Source: Streptomyces deccanensis (lineage in GTDB: Bacteria; Actinomycetota; Actinomycetes; Streptomycetales; Streptomycetaceae). Taken from it: a DNA stretch of 64,000 bases. Made by a program: the position numbers and the translations under genes. Shown in pieces: positions 24,830 through 34,392 of this stretch; position 1 is the stretch's first letter; each line of letters opens with the position of its first letter. Location: NCBI RefSeq assembly GCF_022385335.1, contig NZ_CP092431.1, positions 8,246,001 through 8,310,000 on the forward strand. Reading direction: 5' to 3'. A model generated the notes under the pieces. That model was not told where the DNA came from and did not search any database. It was given only the letters and a program-made list of their open reading frames with translations.

Positions 24830-26277
24830 GCGGGCCCGCCGGCCGGGAACCGCGTCGGCTGACCCGATGGTGGCGCCGGCGGTCCCTGCGGACCAGGCTG
24901 ACGGCGATCGCGGCGACGGCCATCGCGGTCAGCGTGTTCGTGGCCTTCCAGGTGGCCAGCGAGCTGATGGACTGGGAGCTGCGGGACACCGCCGAGAATC
25001 AGCTGCGCGCCGACTCCCGCGTCCTGGCGGCGGACGCGCAGCGCGCCGGCCCGGCGCAGGTCCGGCTACCGCCGTATCCCGGGTCCGGTCGGCTGGTGCG
25101 GGTCGTCCTGCCCGACGGCTCGACCCGGACTCCGGCCGGCCAACCCGCGCTGCCCCCCGTCAGCGAGGACGCCGGGCGCGTGGCGCGGGGCGCGTCGGCC
25201 GACCTGATGGAGTCGAACGGCAGCGAGGAGGAGGGCTACCTCATCTACACGCTGCGGGCGGGCGACGGCGCGGTCCAGGTGGCCCGCGTCGCCGACGACA
25301 GCCCGATCAACCAGTTCGGGTTCGGCATGCTGCTCATCGGGCTGTTCTGCGTGGCCGGCGGCGCGCTTGTGGGGCGGACCGTGGCGCGGGCCGGGCTGGC
25401 ACCGATCGACCGGCTGACCGCCGCCGCGGTACGTGTCGCGCGCACCCGGGATCTCGACGCCGACATCCCGGATGAGGGCGGTGGGGAGATCCGGCGGCTG
25501 ATCCAGTCGATCAACGACATGCTCGCCGCGCTCCGGGACTCCAGGCGGGCCCAGCGGCTGCTCGCCGAGGACGCCGCCCACGAGCTCAAGACCCCGCTCA
25601 CCAGCCTGCGCCTCAACGTCGAGCTGCTGATCCGGCTCGATCGGCGCGGCACCCTGGACAGCGCGCTGCCGGCGGAGAGCCGGACCCGGCTGCTCAACGA
25701 TCTCGGCGCCCAGGTGGCCGAGTTGAGCACGCTTGCCGCCGAGCTGACCGACCTGGCACGCGGTGACGTCAGCGACGAGAACACCGAGCTGCTCGACCTC
25801 GCCGACGTGGTGGTGGCCGCCGCGACCCGGGCGCGTTCCCGCGTGCCCGACATCGAGGTCGCGCTCGACGTGACCTCCGTGTGGGTGAGCGGGCGTCCCG
25901 CCGCGCTTCAGCGGGCGGTGCTCAACCTCATCGACAACGCCGGCAAGTGGTCCCCCGCGGACCAGCCGGTCCAGATCCGGCTCCGTGCCGAGGGCACGTC
26001 GGCGGTGCTCGAGGTCGACGACGCCGGGCCGGGTATCGACGCCGCCGACGTACCGCGGGTGTTCGACCGGTTCTACCGTGCCGACAGCGCCCGGTCGTTG
26101 CCGGGATCCGGTCTGGGGCTGTCGATCGTGCAGCGGGTCGTCGACGCCCACGGCGGCCGGGCCACCGTCGCCCGCTCCACACGCGGTGGCGCGCTGCTGC
26201 GGCTCGACCTTCCGGCCGCGGCCCCGCCCGCCCCGATCGCACGCCTCACCGCCGGGGAGGACACCGAGGTGCGCTGA
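24826..26277 (+). CDS. Sensor histidine kinase (MprB/BaeS-like)
   Basis: 483 aa. Membrane helix near residues 28-45, extracytoplasmic sensor of about 110 residues, second helix near 165-185 ([18 protein letters not shown]), HAMP, then the H-box [16 protein letters not shown] with the phosphorylated histidine. The ATPase domain follows: N-box [11 protein letters not shown]1 DDAGPGI, F-box VFDRFYR and G2 [12 protein letters not shown] start overlaps the regulator stop. The last residues ([11 protein letters not shown]) are encoded by the first unit of the repeat tract that continues past the stop, so the C-terminus may have been altered by repeat expansion. Confidence 0.92.
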   Translation: MSGPAGREPRRLTRWWRRRSLRTRLTAIAATAIAVSVFVAFQVASELMDWELRDTAENQLRADSRVLAADAQRAGPAQVRLPPYPGSGRLVRVVLPDGSTRTPAGQPALPPVSEDAGRVARGASADLMESNGSEEEGYLIYTLRAGDGAVQVARVADDSPINQFGFGMLLIGLFCVAGGALVGRTVARAGLAPIDRLTAAAVRVARTRDLDADIPDEGGGEIRRLIQSINDMLAALRDSRRAQRLLAEDAAHELKTPLTSLRLNVELLIRLDRRGTLDSALPAESRTRLLNDLGAQVAELSTLAAELTDLARGDVSDENTELLDLADVVVAAATRARSRVPDIEVALDVTSVWVSGRPAALQRAVLNLIDNAGKWSPADQPVQIRLRAEGTSAVLEVDDAGPGIDAADVPRVFDRFYRADSARSLPGSGLGLSIVQRVVDAHGGRATVARSTRGGALLRLDLPAAAPPAPIARLTAGEDTEVR

Positions 26278-26571
26278 CCCGCTCCGGGGGCGCGGCGCGG
26301 GACAGGGGACGGCTGGCGGCCCGCGTGCATGGCCCCGCGCGGCTCACCGCCCGGGAGGATACCGAGGTGCTTCACCGCCGGGGAGGATACCGAGGTGTGC
26401 TGACCCGCTCCGGGGGCGCGGCGCGGGACAAGGGGCGGCGGGCGGCCCGCGTGCATGGCCCCGCGCGGTTCACCGCCGGGGCAGCACACCGCGGTGCGCC
26501 GACCCCAGCCGCGGCCGCGCGGCGCAGGACAAGCCGTCCACCACCGCGGCGCAGGACAAGCCGTCCACCAC
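26244..26571 (+). repeat. Tandem repeats over and after the 3' end of the sensor kinase
   Basis: A block of about 95-100 bases starting TCACCGCCGGGGAGGACACC appears at about 26244 and again at about 26371, nearly identical through the GCGGCCCGCGTGCATGGCCC segment. Shorter copies of its head (CACCGCC-GGGAGGATACCGAGG) lie between them and a diverged head follows at about 26470. Directly after, a 27-base unit (CGCGGCGCAGGACAAGCCGTC plus CACCAC) is repeated perfectly at 26518-26544 and 26545-26571. No gene is evident in the rest of the 26278-26699 gap. Confidence 0.85.
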
Positions 26572-26699
26572 CGGGCATGACACCGCGATACGCCGACCCC
26601 GGCCCCGGCGCGTGGCGCAGGGGCGGCGACCGTCGGGCCCACGAAAAGATCCGGGACGGGCCTGGGTGCCCGTCCCGGATCTCGTCCGTGCCGCCGCGC

Positions 26700-28853
26700 T
26701 CACCGTTGCAGCGCGGGCTCCTCCTCCTCGCTGGCGAGCGGCTGTCGACCGGCCGGCAGCTCCGCCGCCGGCCGGGACAGCCGGCTCGGCCACCACATCC
26801 GTCGGCCGAGCAGCAGGGTGAGGGCGGGCACCAGCACCGACCGCACCAGCAGGGCGTCGAGCAGCACGCCGAAGGCGACCAGGAACCCGACCTCGACCAG
26901 CATCACCAGCGGAAGCGTGACGAGGACCGCGAACGTGGCCGCCAGGACCAGGCCTGCCGAGGTGATGACGCCACCGGTGGCGGAGAGTGCCTTGAGCATG
27001 CCCTCTCTGGTGCCGAGGCGCACGGTCTCCTCCCTGGCCCGGCTGGCCAGGAAGATGTTGTAGTCGACGCCGAGGGCCACCAGGAACAGGAACGCCAGCA
27101 GCGGCACCGAATTGTCGATGCCCTTGAACCCGAGAATCGTGTCGAAGACGAACACGCTCCCGCCGAAGGCAGCGGCGAACGAGACGATCACGGTGGCCAT
27201 CAGGACCAGCGGGGCCAGGACCGCGCGCAACAGCAGCCCGAGGACGATCAGGACGACGACGAGCACCAGCGGGATCACCAGCTTCTCGTCGCTCCTGGTG
27301 GTCACCTCGGTGTCGAGGTTCTCCGCACTCGGCCCGCCGACGATCGCCTCCGCCCCGCTCACCGCGTGCACGGCGGTGCGCACCCGCAGAATCGTGTCGT
27401 ACTCCGCGACGGTGTCCGGCGCGTCCTTCGGGAACACGGAGATGTTGGCCCAGCCACCGCTGGTCTGCTCCGGGACGGCCTGGGCCACACCGCGAGTGTC
27501 CTTGACGATGTCGAGCACCCGCTCCTGGTGCGCCGGCCGCGTGAAGATCGTCATCGGCTGGCCGCCGAGCTCAGGGAAGTGCTGGCGGAGAACGGTGAAG
27601 CCGGTGACCGACTCCGGCGCGGACAGGAACTGGTCCTGCTCCCGCAGGTTGCCGGTGTTGCCCGCCAGCCCGAGGGCGAGCACGCCGAGGACTCCGAGCG
27701 AGCCAAGCGTCGCCACCCACCGGCGGCGGCTGATGGCGGTGCCGAGCCGTCCCCACAGCCCCGGCTTCTCCTCCACGGCCGTGCTGACCCGCGGGACGGC
27801 CGGCCAGAAGATCCGCCTGCCGAGCACCACGAGCACCGCCGGGAACAGCGTCAGCATGGCCACCAGCGCGCACACGATGCCGGCCGCGCCGATCGGGCCC
27901 AACCCGCTGGTGCTGTTCAGGTCGGCGACGAGCAGGCAGAGCAGGCCGGCGACCACGGTGGCCGCGGACGCGACGATGGCCGGCGCCGCGCCGCGCAGCG
28001 CGTGGACCATCGCGACCCGGACGTTCTCGTGGTGGTGCAGTGCCTCCCGATATCGAGCGATGAGCAACAGCGCGTAGTCCGTGCCGACGCCGAACACCAG
28101 GATCGTCAGCAGCGCCGAGTTCTGGTCGTTGACCACGATGCCGAAGCCCTTGACGAGCAGGTAGACGGTCCCCATCGAGGTCAGTGCGGCCGCGCCGACG
28201 GCCACCAGCGGGATGATCCACAACACCGGGCTGCGGTAGGTGAGGATGAGCAGGAGCGTGACGACGACGATGGTGGTGAGGAGGACCTGCACGTCGATGC
28301 CGTCGAAGACGGCATCCATGTCGCCGTCGATCGCGCCCGGGCCGGTCACGTCGAGTTCCAGGCCGGCGGGGCGGTCCTTCGCGGCGTCACGCAACGGGCC
28401 GACGATGTCCTCCGGTGCGCCGTAGGTCGTGCTCACCTCGAGGGTGAACGTCATCGCCTTGCCGTCGGCGGAGCGGCTCATCGGTGGGCCCTCGTCGTCC
28501 TCGTCGGCCTCCGCCGTCGCCTTCGGCGGGTACCGCTTGGCAAGGGTGTCGTAGTGGCGCTCGACCGTCGCGCGGTCGGCGTCGGTCATGTCGCTGTCGC
28601 GGTGGTACACGAAGACGAACTCGCTCGCGTCACCCTCGGGGAGACTGTCGTCCAGCACCGCCACCTTGGTGGACTCGGCACTGGCCGGCAGGGTGTCCGC
28701 GGCGCTGTCGGTGGTGACCGAGCTCAACTTCCCGCTCAGCGGCACCATGCCCGCCGCCAGCACCAGCCATAAGCCGATCACCAGCCACGGCACCCACCGG
28801 CCTGCCAACCGACCGGCCGGCGCTTCCCCGGACGGTGCTGCGTCGACTGCCAT
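26700..28853 (-). CDS. MMPL family (RND-type) membrane transporter
   Basis: 717 aa from ATG 28853 (GGAGG 6 bases upstream). About 11-12 membrane helices in two halves, each with a large extracytoplasmic loop after its first helix (about residues 38-185 and 395-510). The GVGTDYALLLIARYRE and ALGVDYNIFLASRARE motifs mark the two MMPL cores; the Asp-Tyr pair in each is part of the proton relay known for MmpL3-like pumps. It probably exports a lipid or hydrophobic compound. It is convergent with the two-component system across the repeat tract. Confidence 0.92.
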   Translation of the reverse strand: MAVDAAPSGEAPAGRLAGRWVPWLVIGLWLVLAAGMVPLSGKLSSVTTDSAADTLPASAESTKVAVLDDSLPEGDASEFVFVYHRDSDMTDADRATVERHYDTLAKRYPPKATAEADEDDEGPPMSRSADGKAMTFTLEVSTTYGAPEDIVGPLRDAAKDRPAGLELDVTGPGAIDGDMDAVFDGIDVQVLLTTIVVVTLLLILTYRSPVLWIIPLVAVGAAALTSMGTVYLLVKGFGIVVNDQNSALLTILVFGVGTDYALLLIARYREALHHHENVRVAMVHALRGAAPAIVASAATVVAGLLCLLVADLNSTSGLGPIGAAGIVCALVAMLTLFPAVLVVLGRRIFWPAVPRVSTAVEEKPGLWGRLGTAISRRRWVATLGSLGVLGVLALGLAGNTGNLREQDQFLSAPESVTGFTVLRQHFPELGGQPMTIFTRPAHQERVLDIVKDTRGVAQAVPEQTSGGWANISVFPKDAPDTVAEYDTILRVRTAVHAVSGAEAIVGGPSAENLDTEVTTRSDEKLVIPLVLVVVLIVLGLLLRAVLAPLVLMATVIVSFAAAFGGSVFVFDTILGFKGIDNSVPLLAFLFLVALGVDYNIFLASRAREETVRLGTREGMLKALSATGGVITSAGLVLAATFAVLVTLPLVMLVEVGFLVAFGVLLDALLVRSVLVPALTLLLGRRMWWPSRLSRPAAELPAGRQPLASEEEEPALQR

Positions 28854-29148
28854 CAATAGCCTCCTACATACGAGTTACATCGCTTGTCCGATGGCCTACT
28901 TCCTAACGAGCGAAGCTGAGACGACTGTTAGAGCCTGTGAAGTAACCGGCGTCCGTTGTCGATGGTCATGTCGATCATCGATGCCTTGTGGGTGGGTGCG
29001 TCGCGGTGCATCGTCCGCGCCGTTATGGGTCGAACACCTCGGACACCTCGGAGGCGGCTGACAGACGAGCCGGCGGACCAGGCATGACGCGTGGTAGCCC
29101 GCAGTTGATCGAGTGCGGGTCCTCCAACTGCTGCCGAGAGGATCGATC

Positions 29149-29649
29149 ATGACCTCGGACCACGACGTGCTGTGGCGTCGCTGCGCGTACCTGGGTCGCG
29201 TCCTGCTACCGCTGCTGGACCAGGAGCTGTGGCGTCGGGACAGCCGCCGAGAGAGGCTGCGGTCCTGGGACATCGACACGGCGGTGGGGGAACGCCTCGG
29301 TGAGGTGATCGCGGCCTTGGCCGCCCACGCTGTCGCGGTGGACGCTGCCTTGTCCGCAGCAGAGTTGGAGACCCTGCCTCTCAGCACCGTGGCTGACGCG
29401 GCGACCGGCAAGCAGGATTTCGAACTACTCGCCGGGCTCCCAGACACCTTCGCCGATGCCCGCGACGAAGTTGCGGTCAAAGTCGTCCGCCTATACGCCT
29501 ACAAGGGCGGCGAGACCAGTCTCCAATTGGTTCGGCTGAGCACGGAAGTGCGCCATACGCTGAACGTCCTTGCAGCCCGCGAGCCAGTGCGCTCTCCCAC
29601 GTGCGGAGACATCTTCCGCAAGGCGGACGAGGCCAACCTGCCCCAGTGA
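29149..29649 (+). CDS. Hypothetical protein, probably all-helical
   Basis: 166 aa from ATG 29149, preceded by GAGAGG. Predicted to be alpha-helical with several amphipathic segments (for example LWRRCAYLGRVLLPLLDQEL and ERLGEVIAALAAHAVAVDAA). I see no signal peptide, no membrane helix and no catalytic motif, and I do not recognise a family. The central DTFADARDEVAVKVVRLYAY and the Thr/Ser-rich C-terminus do not help. It stands alone, with remnants of other sequence in the 295-base gap before it. Confidence 0.55.
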   Translation: MTSDHDVLWRRCAYLGRVLLPLLDQELWRRDSRRERLRSWDIDTAVGERLGEVIAALAAHAVAVDAALSAAELETLPLSTVADAATGKQDFELLAGLPDTFADARDEVAVKVVRLYAYKGGETSLQLVRLSTEVRHTLNVLAAREPVRSPTCGDIFRKADEANLPQ

Positions 29650-29763
29650 CCGAGAACCTTGCGGCAACCGAACCGCACGCCCCGATGCAAGGAGCGGATG
29701 CGGAACCCGCGGGTGCCCGTGCGGATGGGACTGCCGGACGGTGCCCGGATCGTGCCCCGTGGA

Positions 29764-31386
29764 TCACTTTCCGAGGGGCACCGGTACGGGGACGTCGGCA
29801 GCCTCCGCGTCGACCGTGGTTGCCGGCGAATCGCCCGTGCTGGAGCGGCGGCCCGGCAGCAGCAGGCCGACCGCGACCGTGCCGACGGCCAGGATGATGC
29901 CGCCGATGAGGCTGGTGTGCGAAATGGCGTCGGCGAAGGCCTTGTTCGCCGCTTCGAGGAGCGCCTGTCCCTGCGCTACGCCGCCGGCCGGGTCCGTCAT
30001 GATGTGCTGGGCCGCGGCCTGCGCCCCGCCGATGGAGTCCTTGGCCGCTTCCAGCGCGGCGGCCGGGATCTGTCCGCCGACGGTGTCGGCGAGTTCGTCC
30101 TTGTAGGTGGCGGCCAGGACGGAACCGAGGATGGCGATACCGAGGGAGCCTCCGAGTTCCATGGCGGTGTCGTTCGTACCGCCGGCGACGCCAAGCTCGC
30201 TCTCGGGGAAGGCGCCCATGATGGTGTCGGTGGCCGGTGAGACGCTCAGTCCGATCGCCAGCCCCAGCAGGATCAGGGTGGCCAGGAAGTCTCCGTAACC
30301 GGACCGGCTGTCGATGCCGAGCAGCAGAAGGATCGCGATCGTGCCCAGGACCATGCCGAGGATGATGGTGACCTTCATGCCGATCCGAGGGGTCAGCCAA
30401 CCGGTGACGGCCGATCCGGCGAAGACCGCGACGGCCAGGGGGAGTAGGCGTACGCCGGTCTCCAGCGGACTGTCACCGAGGACGAACTGCAGGTACTGGG
30501 TCGAGTAGTAGATGGAGCCGAAGACGGCCAGGAAGAAGAGCAGCACGGCCAGGGTGGCGCCGGCGACAGCCCGCTCTCGCAGCTTGCTGAGGTCCAGCAT
30601 CGGGCTGGGGTGGCGCAGCTCCCACCAGACGAAGACCGCCAGCCCGATCGCCGCGACGACCGCCGCGATGACGGCGGTGACGTCCTCGCCGAAGTGCGGT
30701 GCCTCGATGATCGCGTAGACGAGGGCGGCGACACTGACGATGGACAGTACGCCGCCGACCAGGTCCAGCTTTCCCATGCCGTGCGCCTTGGAGGGGGGCA
30801 CGAGCATCAGCGCGGCCACGATCGCGATCACGACGACGGGCACATTGATCAGGAAGGTGGAGCCCCAGGAGTTGTCCTCCAGGAGCCAGCCGGCGAGCAG
30901 TGGGCCGACCGCGATCGCCAGCCCCGAGGTGGCTGCCCAGGCGGTGATCGCCTGCACCCGTTCCTTGCGCGGGAACATGGCCACCAACAGGGACAGGGTG
31001 GCGGGCATGATGAGTGCGGCGCCGAGGCCCATGATCGCGCGGGCCGCGATGACCGCGTCGGCGCTGTCCACCAGGCTGCCCATCACCGATCCACTACCGA
31101 AGATCGCCAGCCCGGCGATCAGTGCCCCTCGGCGGCTGTACTTGTCGCCCACCGCGCCGAGAACGAGCATCAGCGCCGCGTACGGGACGGTGTAGCCGTC
31201 GATCACCCACTGCAGCTCGCCGCTGTCCAGGCCCAGGTCGAGGGTCATGTCCGGGGCGGCGACGATCAGTGAGGTGTTGGCCATCACCACGATCAGCAGA
31301 CTCAGGCACAGCACCAGCAACCCCCACCAACGGCGGCGGTAAGGCCCTTCCATCCGGTCGACGGGTATGGATGCGATCAACGACAT
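29764..31386 (-). CDS. DHA2-type MFS multidrug exporter (EmrB/QacA-like, 14 TMS)
   Basis: 540 aa from ATG 31386 with AGGAGG 6 bases upstream. Fourteen membrane helices are expected from the hydrophobicity pattern. Motif A GAVGDKYSRRGAL lies between helices 2 and 3, and the motif C-like stretch AIAVGPLLAGWLLED marks drug/proton antiporters. A 40-residue extracytoplasmic loop (KDELADTVGGQIPAAALEAA region) separates the last helices, as in QacA. The TetR gene upstream on the same strand shares a GACTGAGTC word in its promoter and probably controls it. Confidence 0.92.
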   Translation of the reverse strand: MSLIASIPVDRMEGPYRRRWWGLLVLCLSLLIVVMANTSLIVAAPDMTLDLGLDSGELQWVIDGYTVPYAALMLVLGAVGDKYSRRGALIAGLAIFGSGSVMGSLVDSADAVIAARAIMGLGAALIMPATLSLLVAMFPRKERVQAITAWAATSGLAIAVGPLLAGWLLEDNSWGSTFLINVPVVVIAIVAALMLVPPSKAHGMGKLDLVGGVLSIVSVAALVYAIIEAPHFGEDVTAVIAAVVAAIGLAVFVWWELRHPSPMLDLSKLRERAVAGATLAVLLFFLAVFGSIYYSTQYLQFVLGDSPLETGVRLLPLAVAVFAGSAVTGWLTPRIGMKVTIILGMVLGTIAILLLLGIDSRSGYGDFLATLILLGLAIGLSVSPATDTIMGAFPESELGVAGGTNDTAMELGGSLGIAILGSVLAATYKDELADTVGGQIPAAALEAAKDSIGGAQAAAQHIMTDPAGGVAQGQALLEAANKAFADAISHTSLIGGIILAVGTVAVGLLLPGRRSSTGDSPATTVDAEAADVPVPVPLGK

Positions 31387-31582
31387 GTCCGGCCTCCTGA
31401 TGTGGGGCCCGTGGCCCGCCACTGCTGACGTTCGCGCTGGTCGGGCGCGGAAAGCACATGAGTGCTCGTGGTGTCGTGCGCCGTCATGAATGGGTTCACT
31501 CCCGCTCGTCTCTCTGGTTTCTCGGCCGCTCGGACGAACTCCGTCTCGCTGCCTGCGGCGTGCACTCAATGTAGCGCTAACT

Positions 31583-31639
31583 TTGTCGAGTGACAATGTC
31601 TATCGATTCAGTTGAGCGACGAGGTTGGGTGACTGAGTC
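31583..31639. promoter_or_regulatory. Candidate operators upstream of the DHA2 exporter
   Basis: TTGTC-GAGT-GACAA (31583-31596) is a perfect 5-bp inverted repeat. GACTGAGTC (31631-31639) is a short palindromic word that occurs again directly upstream of the tetR gene at 32936-32944. Both lie about 200-250 bases before the exporter start. Confidence 0.45.
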
Positions 31640-32270
31640 CTGTGGGTCGGGCAAGCCCGTGACCGAGAGCGACCGCTTGGTGATCTTCGACCGATACCGA
31701 CCTTGCTGAGCAGGGTCAGGAGGGAAGCGCGCCGCGGGGAGTGCCGGGCGTCGATTTGGTCTCGCGCGGGACCGACCGAACCGGCGAGCCGGCCCAGTGC
31801 GCCTTGTGGCTCCCCTCCCCGGGGGTGGGCGCGCGTCGCTCCCGGGCCGGACAAGCCGGCGCCGATGACCGGATCGGGGAAGGGGTGCCGCCGGGTCCTG
31901 GCTGTCGTCCGGGCGGGCGAGGCGGGCCGGGCGGGCAGGGTGGTCCTCGATCCTGAGGCGTCCTGGAGTGAGCAGGTGGATAGGACGGTGGGCGCCTACC
32001 TCGTCGTGCTCGCGCGGGACCCGGCGCCGGCGCGGCTGTCACCCGTGAACCGGCGGCTGTCGGGGTGCGTGGTGCGGTCCTCCAGCGGACCCGCACCTAC
32101 AGAACGCCGTTGGCCCCAGCGGACCAACGGCGAGCCGGCGCCGCCACGTTCCAGATGGGAATCACGTGCGGTCCGCGATGCGTGGCGCGAAAGTCGTTGA
32201 CCTCACCGACATCGACGGGCGGGCCGTCGGCAGGCCGCTGTGCGTCGCGTGCGGCGACGGCTGGCCCGGC
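31640..32270. other. 631-base gap, no recognised gene
   Basis: Frames of up to 165 codons exist on both strands but they are Arg/Pro-rich and resemble no family, and none has a matching ribosome site. The sequence separates tetR from the exporter it probably controls and may be a deletion scar or decayed gene. Confidence 0.4.
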
Positions 32271-32921
32271 TCAGGCGACCGAACGCGTACCGACAGCCAG
32301 ATCACGGTCTACGGCGACCAGGTGCAACTGCCCTCCCGCCAGGGCTACCGTGGAGGAAACCAGGGCCTGGAGGCAGGCGTACTCGGCCTCCTGGTCGGGC
32401 ATCGAGAGGCGTTGGGTCGTCAGGCCGTCGACACCGGCGAGAAAGAACCGGGCGATGGTCGTCGCGGGATGCGCCAGGGAGTGACCGGTGCGGGCGGCGG
32501 CATCGGCGATGAGTCCGGCCGCCACCTCTGTGACATCGCGGTAGTGGCTCTCGACGGCGCCGCTGAGGGCCGGCGTGCGCAGGGCGAACAGGGTCAGTTC
32601 CCCCAGTAGTTGATGGCTGCTGGGCTGCTCACGCACGGTCTTCCACAGAGCCGCGGCCAGAGTGCTCAACGTCTCCTCGAAGCCCGCGTCGTTCGGTGCG
32701 GCTCGCTTCACCAGGGCGACCAGCTCGTCCGTGAGCTGCTCCATCACGGCGTGGTAGAGGCCTTCCTTGGTGCCGAAGGTGTAGTGGACGGTGGCTTGGG
32801 CCACGCCCAGCTCCGCGGCGATGGCGCGTGTGCTCCCGGCGGCCACTCCCTCCCGGGTCATGAGAGCGATCGCGGCCTTGATCAACTGAGGACGGCGCTC
32901 GGCCGCCGAGACATGTGCCAT
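32271..32921 (-). CDS. TetR family regulator, probable repressor of the DHA2 exporter
   Basis: 216 aa. HTH within residues 10-55 (LIKAAIALMTREGVAAGS, then TRAIAAELGVAQATVHYTFG), the typical TetR recognition helix ending in HYTFGTKEGLYHAV. The all-helical ligand domain (about 60-215) includes RFFLAGVDGLTTQRL, a form common in exporter regulators. The gene lies upstream of the exporter on the same strand, and a shared GACTGAGTC word in front of both genes supports control of the exporter and of itself. Confidence 0.88.
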   Translation of the reverse strand: MAHVSAAERRPQLIKAAIALMTREGVAAGSTRAIAAELGVAQATVHYTFGTKEGLYHAVMEQLTDELVALVKRAAPNDAGFEETLSTLAAALWKTVREQPSSHQLLGELTLFALRTPALSGAVESHYRDVTEVAAGLIADAAARTGHSLAHPATTIARFFLAGVDGLTTQRLSMPDQEAEYACLQALVSSTVALAGGQLHLVAVDRDLAVGTRSVA

Positions 32922-32935
32922 GCATTGATCATAGC

Positions 32936-32958
32936 GACTGAGTCAGGTAATAGAGTCA
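32936..32958. promoter_or_regulatory. Candidate TetR autoregulatory site
   Basis: GACTGAGTC at 32936-32944 is identical to the word upstream of the exporter. It overlaps a direct repeat GAGTCA-N7-GAGTCA (32940-32945 and 32953-32958), 13 bases apart. It lies 15-37 bases before the start of tetR. Confidence 0.45.
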
Positions 32959-33128
32959 ACCGATCAGGATGCTTCGGAACCCGATTCCCGGGCCCTGAGG
33001 CAGGCCCAGTGCCTTTGCGCCGGCGCTGGGCGTCGGCGCTGGCCGCGCTCCCGGTGCGTGAGGACGGCCGGGCGAGGAACGGCCCGGGTGAGCTTGTTCC
33101 GCTTTGACGGACACCATCGGTGAGGTGG

Positions 33129-33660
33129 TCAGGCTGCGAGTGCGGTCTCGTATTCGGCGGGACTGCGGTAGCCGAGGCTGCTGTGCGGACGGTGCACGTT
33201 GTACCAGCCCTCGATGAAATCGAAGATCGCGGTGCGGGCGGCGGCCCGGCTGGGCCAGGAGCTGGTGCCGAGCAGCTCCCGTTTGATGGTGGCGAAGAAC
33301 GACTCGGCGAGTGCGTTGTCCCAGCACCGTCCGGTGCGGCCGACCGGCAGACGCACCCAACTGGTCCGCCAGCGTGACGAGTTGGTGGCTGGTGTACTGG
33401 CAGCCGCGGTCCGAGTGAAAGATCACCGGACCGGTGGGGCGGCGCTTTCGACAGGCGGACGTGAGGGCATCGGCGACCAGATCGGTCCGCAGGTGGTCGG
33501 CCGTCGCCCAGCCGACCACGCGACGGGAGGCGATGTCGATGACGGTGGCCAGATAGAGCCAGCCCTCGTCCGTGGCGATGTAGGTGATGTCGCCGCACCA
33601 GCGGGCATCCAGGCCGGCAGGATCGGGCTGGAAGTCGCGGAGGATCAGATCGGCCGCAGG
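33129..33660 (-). mobile_element. IS3-family insertion sequence remnant (frameshifted OrfB transposase, 5' lost)
   Basis: The minus strand encodes the C-terminal half of an IS3 OrfB integrase: WCGDITYIATDEGWLYLATV with the first catalytic Asp, VIFHSDRGCQYTS with the second Asp, then after a one-base frameshift near 33350 the segment VGRTGRCWDNALAESFFATI with the catalytic Glu, ending NVHRPHSSLGYRSPAEYE. OrfA and the N-terminal part of OrfB are missing; upstream the sequence runs directly into the next TetR gene. The plus-strand segment around 33090-33115 (ending TTTGACGGACACC) may be the surviving terminal repeat. The element cannot move itself. Confidence 0.85.
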
Positions 33661-33726
33661 GCAGCTTGTGGATCGGGGATCGTCGTCGGGTGCCGTCGCC
33701 GCTCGAGCCGGAGCGAGCTGGTCGGC

Positions 33727-34317
33727 CTACTGCTCGAGGTCGCTGAATGCGATGTCCAGCATCTGCGCCATGGTGCGGCCAGCGGGGTCGTCGGCCCAGG
33801 CGATGAGTGCCAGCTGGAATGCCGCGAGGCTGGCCTCCACGAGAACGTGGGCCCGAAGCGGGGCGTCCTCGCCGCCGATTCGTCCAGCGACGACCGGTGT
33901 GAGGAGGTCGGCCCAGACCAGGTGTTTTTCGACGTTGCGGGCGCGCAACGACGGGGTGCTGGCGAGGAGACGCATCGCGACTCTGTCGCCCGGGCGATCG
34001 GGTCCGCGTTCGACAAGCGCTGTATATGCGGCGTGTATCGAAACCAGGACGGGCTCCTCGACAGGACGGGCGAGGAGCGCATCGCGGACGAACTCTCCAT
34101 TGGCCTCGAACATGCCGATGACCATGTCCTCCTTCGCCGCGAAATAGCGGTGCACGCTGCGCGCCGATACCCCGGCGCGATCGGCGATCTGCTCGATGGT
34201 GACGGCCTCGAAGCCACGTTCGGCGAAGAGTTGGATCGCGATGTCGGAGAGGCGTTGGCGAGCCGCGTCCCGGGCGACTTCACGCAGCGCACCACCACGA
34301 CGACCAGTGTGTTCCAT
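33727..34317 (-). CDS. TetR family regulator of the divergent aldo/keto reductase
   Basis: 196 aa from ATG 34317. HTH: RLSDIAIQLFAERGFEAVT followed by IEQIADRAGVSARSVHRYFA (residues about 20-60). The C-terminal domain has the TetR_C pattern of regulators controlling NAD(P)H oxidoreductases. The operator-like TGTCAG-AGC-CTGACA lies in the 75-base gap to the divergent reductase gene. The 3' end abuts the IS3 remnant but the protein appears complete. Confidence 0.88.
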   Translation of the reverse strand: MEHTGRRGGALREVARDAARQRLSDIAIQLFAERGFEAVTIEQIADRAGVSARSVHRYFAAKEDMVIGMFEANGEFVRDALLARPVEEPVLVSIHAAYTALVERGPDRPGDRVAMRLLASTPSLRARNVEKHLVWADLLTPVVAGRIGGEDAPLRAHVLVEASLAAFQLALIAWADDPAGRTMAQMLDIAFSDLEQ

Positions 34318-34335
34318 GACGCACACTGTAGTACT

Positions 34336-34350
34336 TGTCAGAGCCTGACA
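34336..34350. promoter_or_regulatory. TetR-type operator between tetR and the aldo/keto reductase
   Basis: TGTCAG-AGC-CTGACA is a perfect 6-bp inverted repeat with a 3-base spacer, midway in the 75-base divergent region. It would cover both promoters. Confidence 0.7.
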
Positions 34351-34392
34351 CGTATGGCGTAGAGTGACACCACGGCAACCAAAGGAACCGTT

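Noticed and set aside
26244..26571. CRISPR array
   Set aside because: The units are adjacent tandem repeats without unique spacers of constant length, and there are no cas genes.
25881..28772. 963-codon plus-strand frame across the repeats and MMPL gene
   Set aside because: His/Gln/Arg-rich antisense of the MMPL transporter with no domain; the repeats only happen to keep it open.
28900..29148. Possible end of an insertion sequence
   Set aside because: The GTAACCGGCG-type words hinted at an IS end, but no transposase part or inverted repeat partner is visible.
31703..32200. 165-codon frame in the exporter-tetR gap
   Set aside because: No ribosome site, low-complexity product and no family pattern.
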